DNA of 14,843 nucleotides from JANRKT01 sp033763355 (lineage in GTDB: Bacteria > Bacteroidota > Bacteroidia > Chitinophagales > Chitinophagaceae), in assembly GCA_033763355.1 (NCBI GenBank), contig JANRKT010000170.1, positions 1 to 14,843 of the forward strand, read 5' to 3'. This document shows positions 5,930 through 14,531 of the stretch, in pieces (position 1 is the stretch's first letter; each line of letters opens with the position of its first letter). The position numbers were made by a program, and so were the translations under genes. The notes under the pieces are model-generated. The model saw only the letters and a program-made list of their open reading frames with translations. It was not told the DNA's origin and made no database searches.

Positions 5930-8035
5930 TTAACCGTGACCGATCAACTGCTTAAACTCTTTTTCATTCAGGATTTTTATACCCGGGATTTTTTTGGCTT
6001 TCTCCAATTTTGACCCTGCATCTTCTCCCACAATAAGATAGTTGAGTTTGCTGCTTACCCCGCTGAGGAGTTTGCCGCCGTTTTGTTCTACCATTTCTTC
6101 CGCCTCACTGCGTTTCATTTCTGTAAGTGTGCCTGTAAATAAAAAGGTAAGGCCGTTGAGGTTTCCCTGTACTGCCGGTTTTTTATCATTCTTCAGGTTT
6201 ACGCCCAGCTTCTCCAGCTTTTCCAGCATGTGAATATTATCTTTATTACTGAAAAACTGGTAAATGCTTTCCGCCACTTTTACGCCTACATCTTCAAGGT
6301 TTTGTAATTCTTCTTTTGAATAATTTTTAAACTCAGGTAAATGCCCGATGGATTGGGCAAGTGTTTTGGCTGTGGTTTCGCCTACATAGCGTATGCCCAG
6401 TGCGTTGATAAGCCTGTGTAATGGCTGCGATTTGGAATTGGTAATAGCTGTCTGAAGGTTGCTGATTGACTTTTCACCATAGCCTTCCAGTTCTTTTATT
6501 TTTTCATAAGGCAACTCATAAATACCGGGAACATCTTTTAAAAAACCAAGCTGGTAAAATTTTTTTACGTTGGCTTCACCCAATCCCCGTATGTCCATGC
6601 AGTCTTTGCTTGTAAAATGTATGATGCGTTCCACCACCTGGGCTTCGCAGTTAATGTTGGGGCAGCGCCACACTGCTTCATCTGCTGGTTTGTATAATTT
6701 ATCTCCGCAAACAGGGCAGTTGACAGGAAATTTTATTTTTTTTTCACTTCCTGTTCTCACTTCCGGTAATGATTTTACAATATAGGGGATCACATCACCT
6801 GCACGTTCTACGAGTACAGTATCACCAATGCGTATATCTTTTTCACTGATGAAATCTTCGTTATGCAGTGAGATGGAAGTAACGGTAACACCGCCGATAG
6901 GGACCGGATCAATTTTGGCAACAGGGGTAATGCTGCCGGTGCGCCCAACCTGGAATTCAACTGTGCGGAGTTTACTGGTGCTTTGGCGGGCTTTAAATTT
7001 AAAGGCAATGGCCCAGCGGGGATGATGGGTGGTCATGCCAAGCTTATCCTGCACCGCAAGGTCGTTTACTTTTATTACCATGCCATCAATTTCATAAGGC
7101 AGGTCATCTCTTTTTTCTTCAAACTCATGGCAGTATTTTATTACGCCATCAATGCCTTTAAAAGCTTTTTTTTCTTTTACCGGGCTGCGGAAACCGAGGT
7201 CCCACAACATTTCAAGTGAAGTATCATGGGAAAGGAGCGCTTTATGTAAATGGCGCCCCGGCAATGCGGTAAAATAACTTACATGGTATAAAAAAGCTTC
7301 AAGGTTCCGTTTGCTTACTTCTTTGGGGTCTTTAATGCGGAGTGTTCCTGCTGCGGCGTTACGGGGGTTGGCAAGTGGCGGAAGGTTTTGTTCTGATAAT
7401 TGTTCATTGTATTTTCTGAAACTGTTCTTGTTCATTAACACTTCGCCGCGAATTTCTATCTGCTGAATGCCATAATCTGAAAATTTAGCAGAAAGCGGAA
7501 TGGATTTGATTTGTTTGAGGTTGGTGGTTATTTCATCGCCTTCCACGCCATCACCCCTTGTAGCGCCGCGGGTAAACATGTCGTTCTCATAAATAACAGA
7601 AATGCTTGCGCCGTCAAATTTTGGCTCTACACAATATTCAACAATATTAAGACCAGATAACTCCCTTGCTTTCCTGTCCCAATCCAACAGGTCATCAGCA
7701 TTGTAAGAGTTTTCAAGTGAGAGCATGGGTACAAGATGCTGTACAGTTTTAAATTCAGTCGTCAGCCCTTTTGCTACTCTTTGTGTCGGGGAATCGGCCT
7801 TTATCAGTTTGGGGTTTTCAGCTTCAATTTTTTCAAGCGCTTTGTACAACTGGTCGTATTCGTAGTCGGAAATCAAAGGGTCGTTTAAAATGTAATAGCG
7901 GTGCTCATGAAAACGCAATACATCCCGCAAATCCTCTATCTTAGTTTTCAGGCCTGCGCTTTCTGATTTTTTCAGGGTTTCCAGGAATGATGCGGTAATT
8001 TTCTGAAGCTTTTGTGTTTGTTCTTTGTTGTACAT
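5930..8035 (-). CDS. ligA: NAD-dependent DNA ligase LigA
   Basis: This gene encodes 701 residues, slightly longer than the usual 670 or so. It seals nicks in duplex DNA during replication and repair using NAD+ as the adenylate donor. All family domains are present in order. The NAD-binding Ia domain has HRYYILNDPLISDYEYDQLY (45-64). The adenylation domain has KFDG at 139-142, with Lys139 the lysine that becomes adenylated, followed by RGATRGDGVEGDEITTN (156-172). The OB fold begins near 357 (VEFQVGRTGSITPVAKIDPV). A four-cysteine zinc site uses Cys440, Cys443, Cys458 and Cys463. Helix-hairpin-helix repeats run from about 475 to 600. A C-terminal BRCT domain spans about 623-698 (LTFLFTGTLTEMKRSEAEEM). 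No key residue is missing. The gene diverges from the amidohydrolase gene across 76 bases. The start is fixed by the lack of coding sequence upstream and by the good N-terminal fit. Confidence 0.98.
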   Translation of the reverse strand: MYNKEQTQKLQKITASFLETLKKSESAGLKTKIEDLRDVLRFHEHRYYILNDPLISDYEYDQLYKALEKIEAENPKLIKADSPTQRVAKGLTTEFKTVQHLVPMLSLENSYNADDLLDWDRKARELSGLNIVEYCVEPKFDGASISVIYENDMFTRGATRGDGVEGDEITTNLKQIKSIPLSAKFSDYGIQQIEIRGEVLMNKNSFRKYNEQLSEQNLPPLANPRNAAAGTLRIKDPKEVSKRNLEAFLYHVSYFTALPGRHLHKALLSHDTSLEMLWDLGFRSPVKEKKAFKGIDGVIKYCHEFEEKRDDLPYEIDGMVIKVNDLAVQDKLGMTTHHPRWAIAFKFKARQSTSKLRTVEFQVGRTGSITPVAKIDPVPIGGVTVTSISLHNEDFISEKDIRIGDTVLVERAGDVIPYIVKSLPEVRTGSEKKIKFPVNCPVCGDKLYKPADEAVWRCPNINCEAQVVERIIHFTSKDCMDIRGLGEANVKKFYQLGFLKDVPGIYELPYEKIKELEGYGEKSISNLQTAITNSKSQPLHRLINALGIRYVGETTAKTLAQSIGHLPEFKNYSKEELQNLEDVGVKVAESIYQFFSNKDNIHMLEKLEKLGVNLKNDKKPAVQGNLNGLTFLFTGTLTEMKRSEAEEMVEQNGGKLLSGVSSKLNYLIVGEDAGSKLEKAKKIPGIKILNEKEFKQLIGHG

Positions 8036-8054
8036 ATTGCAACTTTGATACGCA

Positions 8055-8062
8055 TAAAATTA
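8055..8062 (-). promoter_or_regulatory. Possible -7 element for ligA
   Basis: TAATTTTA on the minus strand differs by one base from TAnnTTTG and lies 19 bases before the ligA ATG. I see no TTTG at the right distance upstream, so this is a weak call. Confidence 0.2.
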
Positions 8063-8111
8063 CATTTCTCTTTTGTTTTTCCGTTTATCTTAGCAAGCAG
8101 AAATTTTAATT

Positions 8112-9752
8112 ATGAGATTACTCACTGCCATTATTTTTTTTGTTACCGTGCTTCCGGCCTGTACTTCCAAAATCAAGGTTGACATGCTGGTTCATCATGC
8201 TATTGTTTATACTGTTGATAGTACATTTTCCATAGACGAGGCCATTGCGGTAAAGGATGGACGAATTGAAGCGGTTGGCAAAAATGATGAGTTGCTTGAA
8301 AAATATGAAGCAAAAGAAGTGATTGATGCAGGCGGCAAACCGGTTTATCCGGGGTTTATTGATGCACATGCACATTTTGTGGGTTATGGTTTGGGGCTTA
8401 ATACAGTTGATTTGACAGGAACCAAAAGCTGGGAAGAGTGTATTGAAAGAATTCAGCAATTTCTCAGCAATAAAAGATTAATGAAGGGTGTATGGATTCT
8501 GGGAAGGGGCTGGGACCAGAATGACTGGGAGAAAAAAGATTTTCCGGATAAAACAAGGCTTGATGAATTGTTTGCAGGGTTTCCTGTATTGTTAACAAGG
8601 GTTGATGGCCATGCCGCTGTAGCAAATCAGGCAGCCCTTGATTTAGCCGGGGTAAAGCCCGGGCTGAAATTAATTGGCGGTGAAGCAGAAACTAAAAACG
8701 GCAAACTCACAGGTATTCTTATTGATAATGCTATTGACCTGGTTAGTGCAAAAATCCCTTCACCAGGCGAAAATGAAACCCGGGAAGCGCTTCTTGCTGC
8801 ACAACAAAACTGCTTTGCAGCTGGTTTAACAACTATTGACGATTGCGGGCTGAATTACCAGGCAGTTGAACTGATTGAGAAAATGCAAAGGGACAGCTCA
8901 TTAAAAATACGGCTGTATGTGATGCTGAGCGATGCAAAGGAGAATTATGAGTACATTTTTAAAAGGGGCAAGATCAAAACCGGAAGATTAAATGTAAGCA
9001 GTTTTAAAGTTTATGCAGACGGGGCTTTGGGCTCAAGGGGCGCCTGTTTGCTGCAACCTTATGCCGATAAACCCGGCTACTACGGTTTCCTGTTAAGCAA
9101 TAAAGGGCATTTTGATTCTGTTGCCAGTATTATTTATGAAAAAAATTTCCAGATGTGCACACATGCCATTGGGGATTCCGGTAACAGGGCAATCTTAAAT
9201 ATCTATGCAAAATACCTGAAAGGTAAAAACAACCTGCGCTGGCGCATTGAGCATGCACAGGTTGTAAATCAAAACGATTTTAAGTTGTTTGGTGATAATA
9301 ATATTATTCCTTCTGTTCAACCCACACATGCCACAAGCGATATGTACTGGGCAGGTGACCGTTTAGGTAAAGAAAGAGAAAAAGGAGCTTATGCTTTCAA
9401 AGATTTATTAAAGCAAAATGGATGGATTGCGCTTGGAACTGATTTTCCGGTTGAAGACATCAGCCCGTTTAAAACTTTTTATGCGGCAGTAATTAGAAAG
9501 GATATTAAGGGATTTCCCGGAGGAGGTTACCAGACTGAAAATGCGTTGAGCCGCGAAGAAGCCTTGCGTGGCATGACCATATGGGCAGCTAAAAGCAACT
9601 TTGAGGAAAATGAAAAAGGAAGTATTGAAAAAGGCAAACTTGCCGATTTCATCATAACAGACAGCGACATGATGAAATGTGTGGCTGATAGTATCCTGCA
9701 AACTAAAGTGATTGCTACATTCCTGCAGGGTGAAAAAGTTTTTAGCAGGTAG
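8112..9752 (+). CDS. Lipoprotein amidohydrolase, YtcJ/Amidohydro_3 type
   Basis: This gene encodes 546 residues. The signal peptide ends in a lipobox, VLPAC, with Cys17, so the enzyme should be exported and lipid-anchored. The metal-dependent hydrolase fold is well marked. GFIDAHAHFVGYG carries the metal-binding HxH (His86, His88). GRGWDQNDW (131-139) is a family block. SFKVYADGALGSRGA holds Lys299, at the position of the bridging lysine. Further metal ligands are His351 in CTHAIGD, His381 in IEHAQ and Asp444 in GTDFP. The N-terminal strand region (VDMLVHHAIVYTVD, then KDGRIEAVGK) and the C-terminal GSIEKGKLADFIITD complete the composite beta-sandwich domain. The family hydrolyses amide or related C-N bonds, as in N-substituted formamide deformylases. 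The substrate here is unknown, and generic annotations of this family are often wrong about it. The gene is followed by a 211-base gap before the SusC gene and is probably not part of that operon. Confidence 0.94.
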   Translation: MRLLTAIIFFVTVLPACTSKIKVDMLVHHAIVYTVDSTFSIDEAIAVKDGRIEAVGKNDELLEKYEAKEVIDAGGKPVYPGFIDAHAHFVGYGLGLNTVDLTGTKSWEECIERIQQFLSNKRLMKGVWILGRGWDQNDWEKKDFPDKTRLDELFAGFPVLLTRVDGHAAVANQAALDLAGVKPGLKLIGGEAETKNGKLTGILIDNAIDLVSAKIPSPGENETREALLAAQQNCFAAGLTTIDDCGLNYQAVELIEKMQRDSSLKIRLYVMLSDAKENYEYIFKRGKIKTGRLNVSSFKVYADGALGSRGACLLQPYADKPGYYGFLLSNKGHFDSVASIIYEKNFQMCTHAIGDSGNRAILNIYAKYLKGKNNLRWRIEHAQVVNQNDFKLFGDNNIIPSVQPTHATSDMYWAGDRLGKEREKGAYAFKDLLKQNGWIALGTDFPVEDISPFKTFYAAVIRKDIKGFPGGGYQTENALSREEALRGMTIWAAKSNFEENEKGSIEKGKLADFIITDSDMMKCVADSILQTKVIATFLQGEKVFSR

Positions 9753-9875
9753 CCGCTCATCATTGCATAATGTAATACCAGACGCTGCCTGCATTACCGG
9801 CCAGATGTACTTGTGTTAAACTGCTTAAACGATTAGCTTTTTTTTCTTTTCAACAGGCCAAAAAAAATTCAGAAA

Positions 9876-9889
9876 AAATTGGCCAATTT
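9876..9889. promoter_or_regulatory. 14-base perfect palindrome AAATTGGCCAATTT
   Basis: This is a perfect palindrome upstream of the susC operon. Its centre (9882.5) lies 22.5 bases from the centre of the next palindrome, matching the 22-base step between the other two, but its sequence is unrelated to theirs. It could be a separate regulator site, part of a terminator, or chance. Confidence 0.3.
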
Positions 9890-9897
9890 GCTTTTTT

Positions 9898-9912
9898 GTG
9901 TAAACTTTACAC
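9898..9912. promoter_or_regulatory. Operator candidate 1 upstream of susC: GTGTAAACTTTACAC
   Basis: This is a perfect 15-base palindrome (7-base arms, one-base centre) ending 51 bases before the SusC ATG. With the site at 9920-9934 it shares the frame GTGTA-N5-TACACATT. It has the size and symmetry of a dimeric repressor or activator site. The regulator is not in the window. Confidence 0.5.
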
Positions 9913-9919
9913 ATTCTTA

Positions 9920-9934
9920 GTGTAGTATCTACAC
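9920..9934. promoter_or_regulatory. Operator candidate 2 upstream of susC: GTGTAGTATCTACAC
   Basis: This 15-base palindrome has 6-base arms GTGTAG / CTACAC and a 3-base centre, and ends 29 bases before the SusC ATG. It is the second copy of a 22-base tandem repeat (9898-9919 and 9920-9941) with 16 of 22 positions the same. Two helical turns separate the centres, so bound proteins would face the same side of the DNA. Confidence 0.5.
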
Positions 9935-9963
9935 ATTATTTAAACCAAAATCTCCGATTGCTT

Positions 9964-12906
9964 ATGCCTAAACAATTGTTTGTGGGGTTTTTGCTGCTCC
10001 TCAGTGTTCTCCCGGTTACATTATTGGCACAGGAAAAAGTAGTTACCGGTAAAGTTACCGATAGTAAGGATGGTACCGGTGTTGCCAATGTTACCGTTAC
10101 AGCAAAGGGTTCCCGGACAGGCACCCAAACAGGATTAGATGGTACTTACAGGATTTCAGTTTCTTCTTCAGTAACAACATTGGTGTTTTCTGCAATCGGT
10201 TATGCCACACAGGAAGTTGTGATTTCCGGGGCAACTGCAGATGTAAACTTTGTGGCCACCAGCGCCAACCTTAATGAAGTGGTGGTGGTGGGATATGGGA
10301 CCCAGAGAAAGAAGGATCTCACCGGTTCTATTACAGCCGTAACATCCAAAGATTTTGTAAGGGGGCCTATTACAACTCCTGAACAGCTTATTGCAGGTAA
10401 AGTAGCCGGTGTGCAGATAACATCCAACAGCGGACAGCCGGGAATAGGCAGCCGTATAAGGATACGCGGCGGTACTTCATTAAATGCAAGCAACGACCCC
10501 CTGATTGTGATTGACGGGGTGCCGGTTGAAAATGCAGGTATTGCGGGTTCACCCAATCCTTTAAGCTTAATTAACCCCAACGATATTGAAAGCTTCAATA
10601 TTCTTAAAGATGCTTCCGCTGCAGCCATCTATGGTTCAAGGGCTGCCAATGGGGTTATTCTTATTACTACCAAAAAGGGAAGAAGTGGCGACAAAGTGAG
10701 GGTGAGCTTCAGCACACTCAATTCAATAGCTGTTAAAACAGGAATTGTTGATGTAATGACTGCTGATGAATTCCGGGGCTACGTTAATGCCAATGGAAGT
10801 GCTACCGAAAAGGCATTGCTTGGTACTGCCAATACCAACTGGCAGGAGGAAATTTATACTTCTGCTTTTATGACTGATAATAATATTGCAGTAAGCGGCG
10901 GCATAAGAAAACTTCCCTATCGCTTATCAATAGGCTACCTTAACCAGGATGGTATTTTAAAAGGAAGTAACCTTCAGCGGGCTTCAGTTGGTTTAAACCT
11001 TTCACCCAAATTCTTCGATAACCACCTGTCAGTAAACAGCCAGGTTAAATACTCCCTTTCCAAAAACAATTTTGCCAGCCAGGGCGCTATTGGTTCAGCT
11101 GTTTATTTTGATCCTACCAAGCCGGTATATTCGGGCAAAACGGAATATGGCGGTTATACTGAATGGACCAACGCATCAGGCTTAAACGGTCTTGCCCCCG
11201 ACAACCCGGTTGGATTGCTCAATCAGCGTACAGATAAAAGCGATGTGAACAGGATAATAGGTAATGTGCAATTAGACTATAAACTGCATTTCTTTCCTGA
11301 CCTGAGGGCCAATCTGAACCTTGGTCTTGATAAAAGCGATGGCTCGGGTTCCATTTTTGTTCCTGCAACAGCAGCTTCAGAGTTTACACGTAAGGGAATA
11401 AACAATAAATATGAACAGGATAAAACAAATAAACTGCTTGAATTTTATCTGAATTACGTGAAGGAAATCAAAAGCATTAAAAGCCGCATTGATGTTATTG
11501 GCGGTTATTCCTGGCAGGACTGGTTAACCAAAAGCCCTGCATTTGCAGATTACCAGGCTGACGGTGTTACAGTACAGGAGCCTGCAGGCATACCATTTGA
11601 AACACAGAATACCCTGGTTTCATTTTATGGAAGGTTTAATTATAATTTATTGGACAGGTACCTGCTTACTGTTACCATGCGCCGTGATGGTTCTTCAAGG
11701 TTCAGCGAGCAAAACCGCTGGGGCAACTTCCCTTCTGCGGCGTTTGCATGGAAAATAAGCGATGAAGAATTCCTGAAAAGCAGCAGGATTATATCTAACA
11801 TGAAATTAAGGATTGGATGGGGTATAACCGGTCAGCAGGATGGTATTGGTGATTACGGTTATTTGCCGGCATATTTTTTCAGCGACAGTGCTGCACGTTA
11901 CCAGTTGGGTAGTGGTTATGTTACACTGGCAAGGCCACAGGGTTTTGATGCCAACCTCAAATGGGAAGAAACGGAAACAAGGAACATAGGAATTGATGTT
12001 GGCTTTTTGCAAAACAAAATCAACTTCTCAGTTGATTATTATGAAAAGGATACAAAAGACCTGCTTGCAGTAGTACCTGCAGCAGCAGGAACCAACTTTA
12101 CCAATCAGTTGTTGACTAATGTAGGGTCTATTAAAAACCGGGGTTTGGAATTTACCGTAAACAGCAATGCAATCAACCGGGGTGATTTTTCACTTGACCT
12201 GGGTTTTAACCTGACCTACATCATCCAGAATGAAATAACAAGGCTGCAACTGGCCAAAGACCCGAGCTTTCTTGGGGCAGAAACGGGAAGTAACGGATTT
12301 AATAATGTGCAGATACACAGCGTGGGATACAGGCCTTCTACTTTCTTCCTCTATCAGCAGGTATATGACAATAAAACCGGATTGCCCATTGAAGGGTTAT
12401 ATGTTGACAGGAACCGGGATGGCATAATTAATGATTTTGACAAAAACTGGGTTAAGAACCCCGACCCCACCGTATTCATGGGCTTTTCAGCTAATGCAAC
12501 TTACAGAAAGTTCGGGGCGGGTTTTGTTTTGAGGGCACAAACAGGAAATTATATGTACAACGCTGTAAGAGCCAACTCTGCCATTATGCAAAACGTATTA
12601 ACAGGGCAGGGTTATCTCAACAATGGCCATTCAAATATCCTGGAAACAGATTTTGCAAACAGGCAAACATGGACGGATTATTATCTTGAAAACGCTTCAT
12701 TCCTCAGGATGGATAATATTTATCTGAATTATAATGTAGGAAAAATAATGAAAGGAAAGGCAGATTTAAGGGTTAATGTAAACTGTCAGAATGTATTTGT
12801 TGTTACAAAATACAGCGGGCTTGATCCGGAAATTAACGGCGGTATAGACAATACCATCTTTCCCCGTCCAAGGATTTTTGCCCTCGGATTAAACCTTGAT
12901 TTCTGA
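9964..12906 (+). CDS. SusC/RagA-like TonB-dependent outer-membrane receptor
   Basis: This gene encodes 980 residues from the ATG at 9964. A TTG six bases earlier is in frame but adds only two residues before an otherwise normal signal peptide ending TLLAQ. The mature chain starts with a carboxypeptidase-regulatory-like domain (about 26-100, VVTGKVTDSKDGTGVANV). A TonB-box-like SusC signature follows (NEVVVVGYGTQRKKDLTGS, 104-122), then the plug domain with IRIRGGTSLNASNDPLIVID and ILKDASAAAIYGSRAANG. The C-terminal barrel ends PRPRIFALGLNLDF, a proper outer-membrane strand with a final Phe. It should import oligosaccharides or similar nutrients using TonB energy, with the SusD protein as its lid. 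The SusD gene follows after 20 bases, so the two form an operon. Likely regulation is through the palindromes upstream. No FecR-interacting N-terminal secretin-like domain is seen, so sigma/anti-sigma control through this receptor is not indicated. The substrate is unknown. Confidence 0.96.
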   Translation: MPKQLFVGFLLLLSVLPVTLLAQEKVVTGKVTDSKDGTGVANVTVTAKGSRTGTQTGLDGTYRISVSSSVTTLVFSAIGYATQEVVISGATADVNFVATSANLNEVVVVGYGTQRKKDLTGSITAVTSKDFVRGPITTPEQLIAGKVAGVQITSNSGQPGIGSRIRIRGGTSLNASNDPLIVIDGVPVENAGIAGSPNPLSLINPNDIESFNILKDASAAAIYGSRAANGVILITTKKGRSGDKVRVSFSTLNSIAVKTGIVDVMTADEFRGYVNANGSATEKALLGTANTNWQEEIYTSAFMTDNNIAVSGGIRKLPYRLSIGYLNQDGILKGSNLQRASVGLNLSPKFFDNHLSVNSQVKYSLSKNNFASQGAIGSAVYFDPTKPVYSGKTEYGGYTEWTNASGLNGLAPDNPVGLLNQRTDKSDVNRIIGNVQLDYKLHFFPDLRANLNLGLDKSDGSGSIFVPATAASEFTRKGINNKYEQDKTNKLLEFYLNYVKEIKSIKSRIDVIGGYSWQDWLTKSPAFADYQADGVTVQEPAGIPFETQNTLVSFYGRFNYNLLDRYLLTVTMRRDGSSRFSEQNRWGNFPSAAFAWKISDEEFLKSSRIISNMKLRIGWGITGQQDGIGDYGYLPAYFFSDSAARYQLGSGYVTLARPQGFDANLKWEETETRNIGIDVGFLQNKINFSVDYYEKDTKDLLAVVPAAAGTNFTNQLLTNVGSIKNRGLEFTVNSNAINRGDFSLDLGFNLTYIIQNEITRLQLAKDPSFLGAETGSNGFNNVQIHSVGYRPSTFFLYQQVYDNKTGLPIEGLYVDRNRDGIINDFDKNWVKNPDPTVFMGFSANATYRKFGAGFVLRAQTGNYMYNAVRANSAIMQNVLTGQGYLNNGHSNILETDFANRQTWTDYYLENASFLRMDNIYLNYNVGKIMKGKADLRVNVNCQNVFVVTKYSGLDPEINGGIDNTIFPRPRIFALGLNLDF

Positions 12907-12926
12907 TTCTTTAAAAAACTTGCGAT

Positions 12927-14498
12927 ATGAACATCAAAAAAATTTCTGTATTTATTGTTTGTATAAGCCTGCTGGCTTCCTGTACTAAAGACCTTAACAG
13001 GACGCCAAGGTACTCCACCACTTCAGATGGGTTGTATAAAAACGAAGCAGGTTACAAAAGTTCGCTTGCAAAAATTTATGCAGGACTTGCATTAACCGGG
13101 AATAACGGCCCCGATGGCAGCGGAGACCTGGGAGGTATTGACGAAGGGTTTTCCAGTTATTTGCGTCAGTACTGGCAATTGCAGGAACTTCCGACTGATG
13201 AAGCTGTGATTGCATGGAACGACCAGACCATCAAAGATTTTCATGATATGGACTGGACATCTGCCGATAACTTCAACAGGGCATTGTACAGCCGTATTTT
13301 TTACCAGATTACGCTGGCCAATTCTTTTATCAGTGAAGCAGCGGATGATAAAATCGCATCAAGGGGAATTACCGGCGCTGATGCAGATAAGGTAAAACTA
13401 TACCGTGCAGAAGCGAGGTTCTTAAGGGCATTGAGCTACTGGCATGCACTGGACCTTTATGGTAACACTACATTTGTAACTGAAGATGACCAGGTAGGCG
13501 CATTCCTTCCTAAACAGGCTACAAGAAAAGAATTGTTTGATTATGTAGAATCAGAATGTAAAGACATCGAAGCTTTACTGCCTAATCCTAAAGGGAATGA
13601 ATATGCACGTGCAGATAAAGCCGCACTGTGGATGCTCCTTGCTAATTTATACCTGAATGCAGAAGTTTATACCGGCACCGCAAAATATACCGATGCCATT
13701 GCACAGGTTAATAAAGTAATTGCTGCGGGATATACTTTGCAGCCCAACTACCGGCATTTATTCCTTGCAGATAATCACAGATCCTCCGAAATAATATTCC
13801 CGGTTGCTTTTGATGGCATAAGGTCAAGAACCTGGGGCGGAACAACATATCTTGTACATGCACCTGTTGGCGGAGATATGAATGTAAACGATTTTGGTAT
13901 TGACTTTGGATGGGGCGGTTTGCGCACCACCAGTGCATTGGTTAATAAATTCGGCGACCCGTCGGGAAATACGGATAAAAGAGCGCAGTTCCAGATTGCC
14001 GGGCAAACATTGCAGATTGGAAACATTGGTGAGTTCAGGGACGGATACAGTATACGCAAATGGAGAAATATAACTTCCGGTGGCGCTCCTGGTTCAAATG
14101 TTACATGGGTAGATGTGGATTTCCCCCTTTTTCGTCTTGCTGAAGCTTATTTAATTTATGCTGAAGCAGTGCTCCGCGGCGGAACCGGTGGTTCTGCAGC
14201 CCAGGCGCTCAATTATGTTAACCAGTTGCGCCAAAGGGCTTATGGCAACACAAGCGGCAACCTTGCAGCCATCAGCCTTGCCGATATACTCGATGAAAGG
14301 GCAAGGGAACTGCATTGGGAAGGCAAGAGAAGGCAGGACCTCATCCGCTATAATCTTTTTACCACAGGAACATACCTGTGGCCCTGGAAAGGCGGTGTGC
14401 CCAATGGCCGTGCAGTAGAAAGTTTCAGGAACCTTTATCCTATTCCTTCTGCCGAAATAAATGTAAACACCAATCTTGTTCAGAACACAGGGTACTGA
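12927..14498 (+). CDS. SusD/RagB-like nutrient-binding outer-membrane lipoprotein
   Basis: This gene encodes 523 residues, normal for the family. The signal peptide ends in a lipobox, SLLASC, with Cys19, and the next residues TKDLNRTP are typical of the family. The N-terminal TPR-like part contains LYRAEARFLRALSYWHALDL, the most conserved SusD segment. The C-terminal domain contains ILDERARELHWEGKRRQDLI and ends YPIPSAEINVNTNLVQNTGY, again canonical. It should cap the SusC barrel on the cell surface and bind the substrate for import. It starts 20 bases after the SusC stop and is followed after 33 bases by the SusE-like gene, all on the plus strand. Sequence alone does not tell which glycan or peptide it binds. 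Confidence 0.96.
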   Translation: MNIKKISVFIVCISLLASCTKDLNRTPRYSTTSDGLYKNEAGYKSSLAKIYAGLALTGNNGPDGSGDLGGIDEGFSSYLRQYWQLQELPTDEAVIAWNDQTIKDFHDMDWTSADNFNRALYSRIFYQITLANSFISEAADDKIASRGITGADADKVKLYRAEARFLRALSYWHALDLYGNTTFVTEDDQVGAFLPKQATRKELFDYVESECKDIEALLPNPKGNEYARADKAALWMLLANLYLNAEVYTGTAKYTDAIAQVNKVIAAGYTLQPNYRHLFLADNHRSSEIIFPVAFDGIRSRTWGGTTYLVHAPVGGDMNVNDFGIDFGWGGLRTTSALVNKFGDPSGNTDKRAQFQIAGQTLQIGNIGEFRDGYSIRKWRNITSGGAPGSNVTWVDVDFPLFRLAEAYLIYAEAVLRGGTGGSAAQALNYVNQLRQRAYGNTSGNLAAISLADILDERARELHWEGKRRQDLIRYNLFTTGTYLWPWKGGVPNGRAVESFRNLYPIPSAEINVNTNLVQNTGY

Positions 14499-14531
14499 TA
14501 AAACCAAACCAATAGTTTGTCAATAAAAAAT

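Larger units (their letters stand above)
9898..9941. repeat. 22-base tandem repeat, two copies, upstream of susC
   Basis: The copies at 9898-9919 and 9920-9941 match at 16 of 22 positions. Each consists of a palindrome GTGTA-N5-TACAC followed by ATT and a variable tail. The conserved positions are the palindrome arms, which points to selection for protein binding rather than simple duplication. Confidence 0.5.
9753..9963. other. 211-base regulatory gap before the SusC gene
   Basis: This gap has no gene. It holds a run of eight T residues at 9838-9845, an inverted repeat GGCCAA / TTGGCC (9856-9861 and 9879-9884, with a 17-base loop), and three palindromes at 9876-9889, 9898-9912 and 9920-9934. 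The T-run and the inverted repeat may end transcription of the amidohydrolase gene, but neither makes a strong terminator. I could not assign a TTTG / TAnnTTTG promoter for susC with confidence. Confidence 0.5.

Noticed and set aside
5254..8035. ligA plus HNH gene as a dedicated cut-and-seal system
   Set aside because: LigA is the normal essential replicative ligase with all usual domains. The genes are separated by 112 bases and nothing suggests functional coupling beyond adjacency.
8086..8093. TATCTTAG as a -7 element for the amidohydrolase gene
   Set aside because: It is one base off the consensus, but the nearest upstream TTTG is only about 10 bases away, which is wrong spacing.
8118..8459. 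113-residue minus-strand open frame at the start of the amidohydrolase gene
   Set aside because: It is antisense to a well-supported lipoprotein signal peptide and HxH metal motif. Its product has low-complexity composition and no family pattern.
9856..9884. GGCCAA / TTGGCC inverted repeat as an intrinsic terminator of the amidohydrolase gene
   Set aside because: The stem is only six base pairs with a 17-base loop, and the following T-run is interrupted. It is noted as part of the intergenic gap but not called as a terminator.
9958..9963. TTG start for SusC two codons before the ATG
   Set aside because: It adds only Met-Leu before a normal signal peptide starting MPKQLF. ATG is the more usual start and there is no ribosome-binding signal that favours the TTG.
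10200..10628. 142-residue minus-strand open frame inside the SusC gene
   Set aside because: It is a shadow of the conserved plug domain. The sense strand carries unambiguous SusC motifs.
14151..14507. 118-residue minus-strand open frame overlapping the end of the SusD gene
   Set aside because: It is antisense to the conserved SusD C-terminal domain, and no independent coding evidence was seen.
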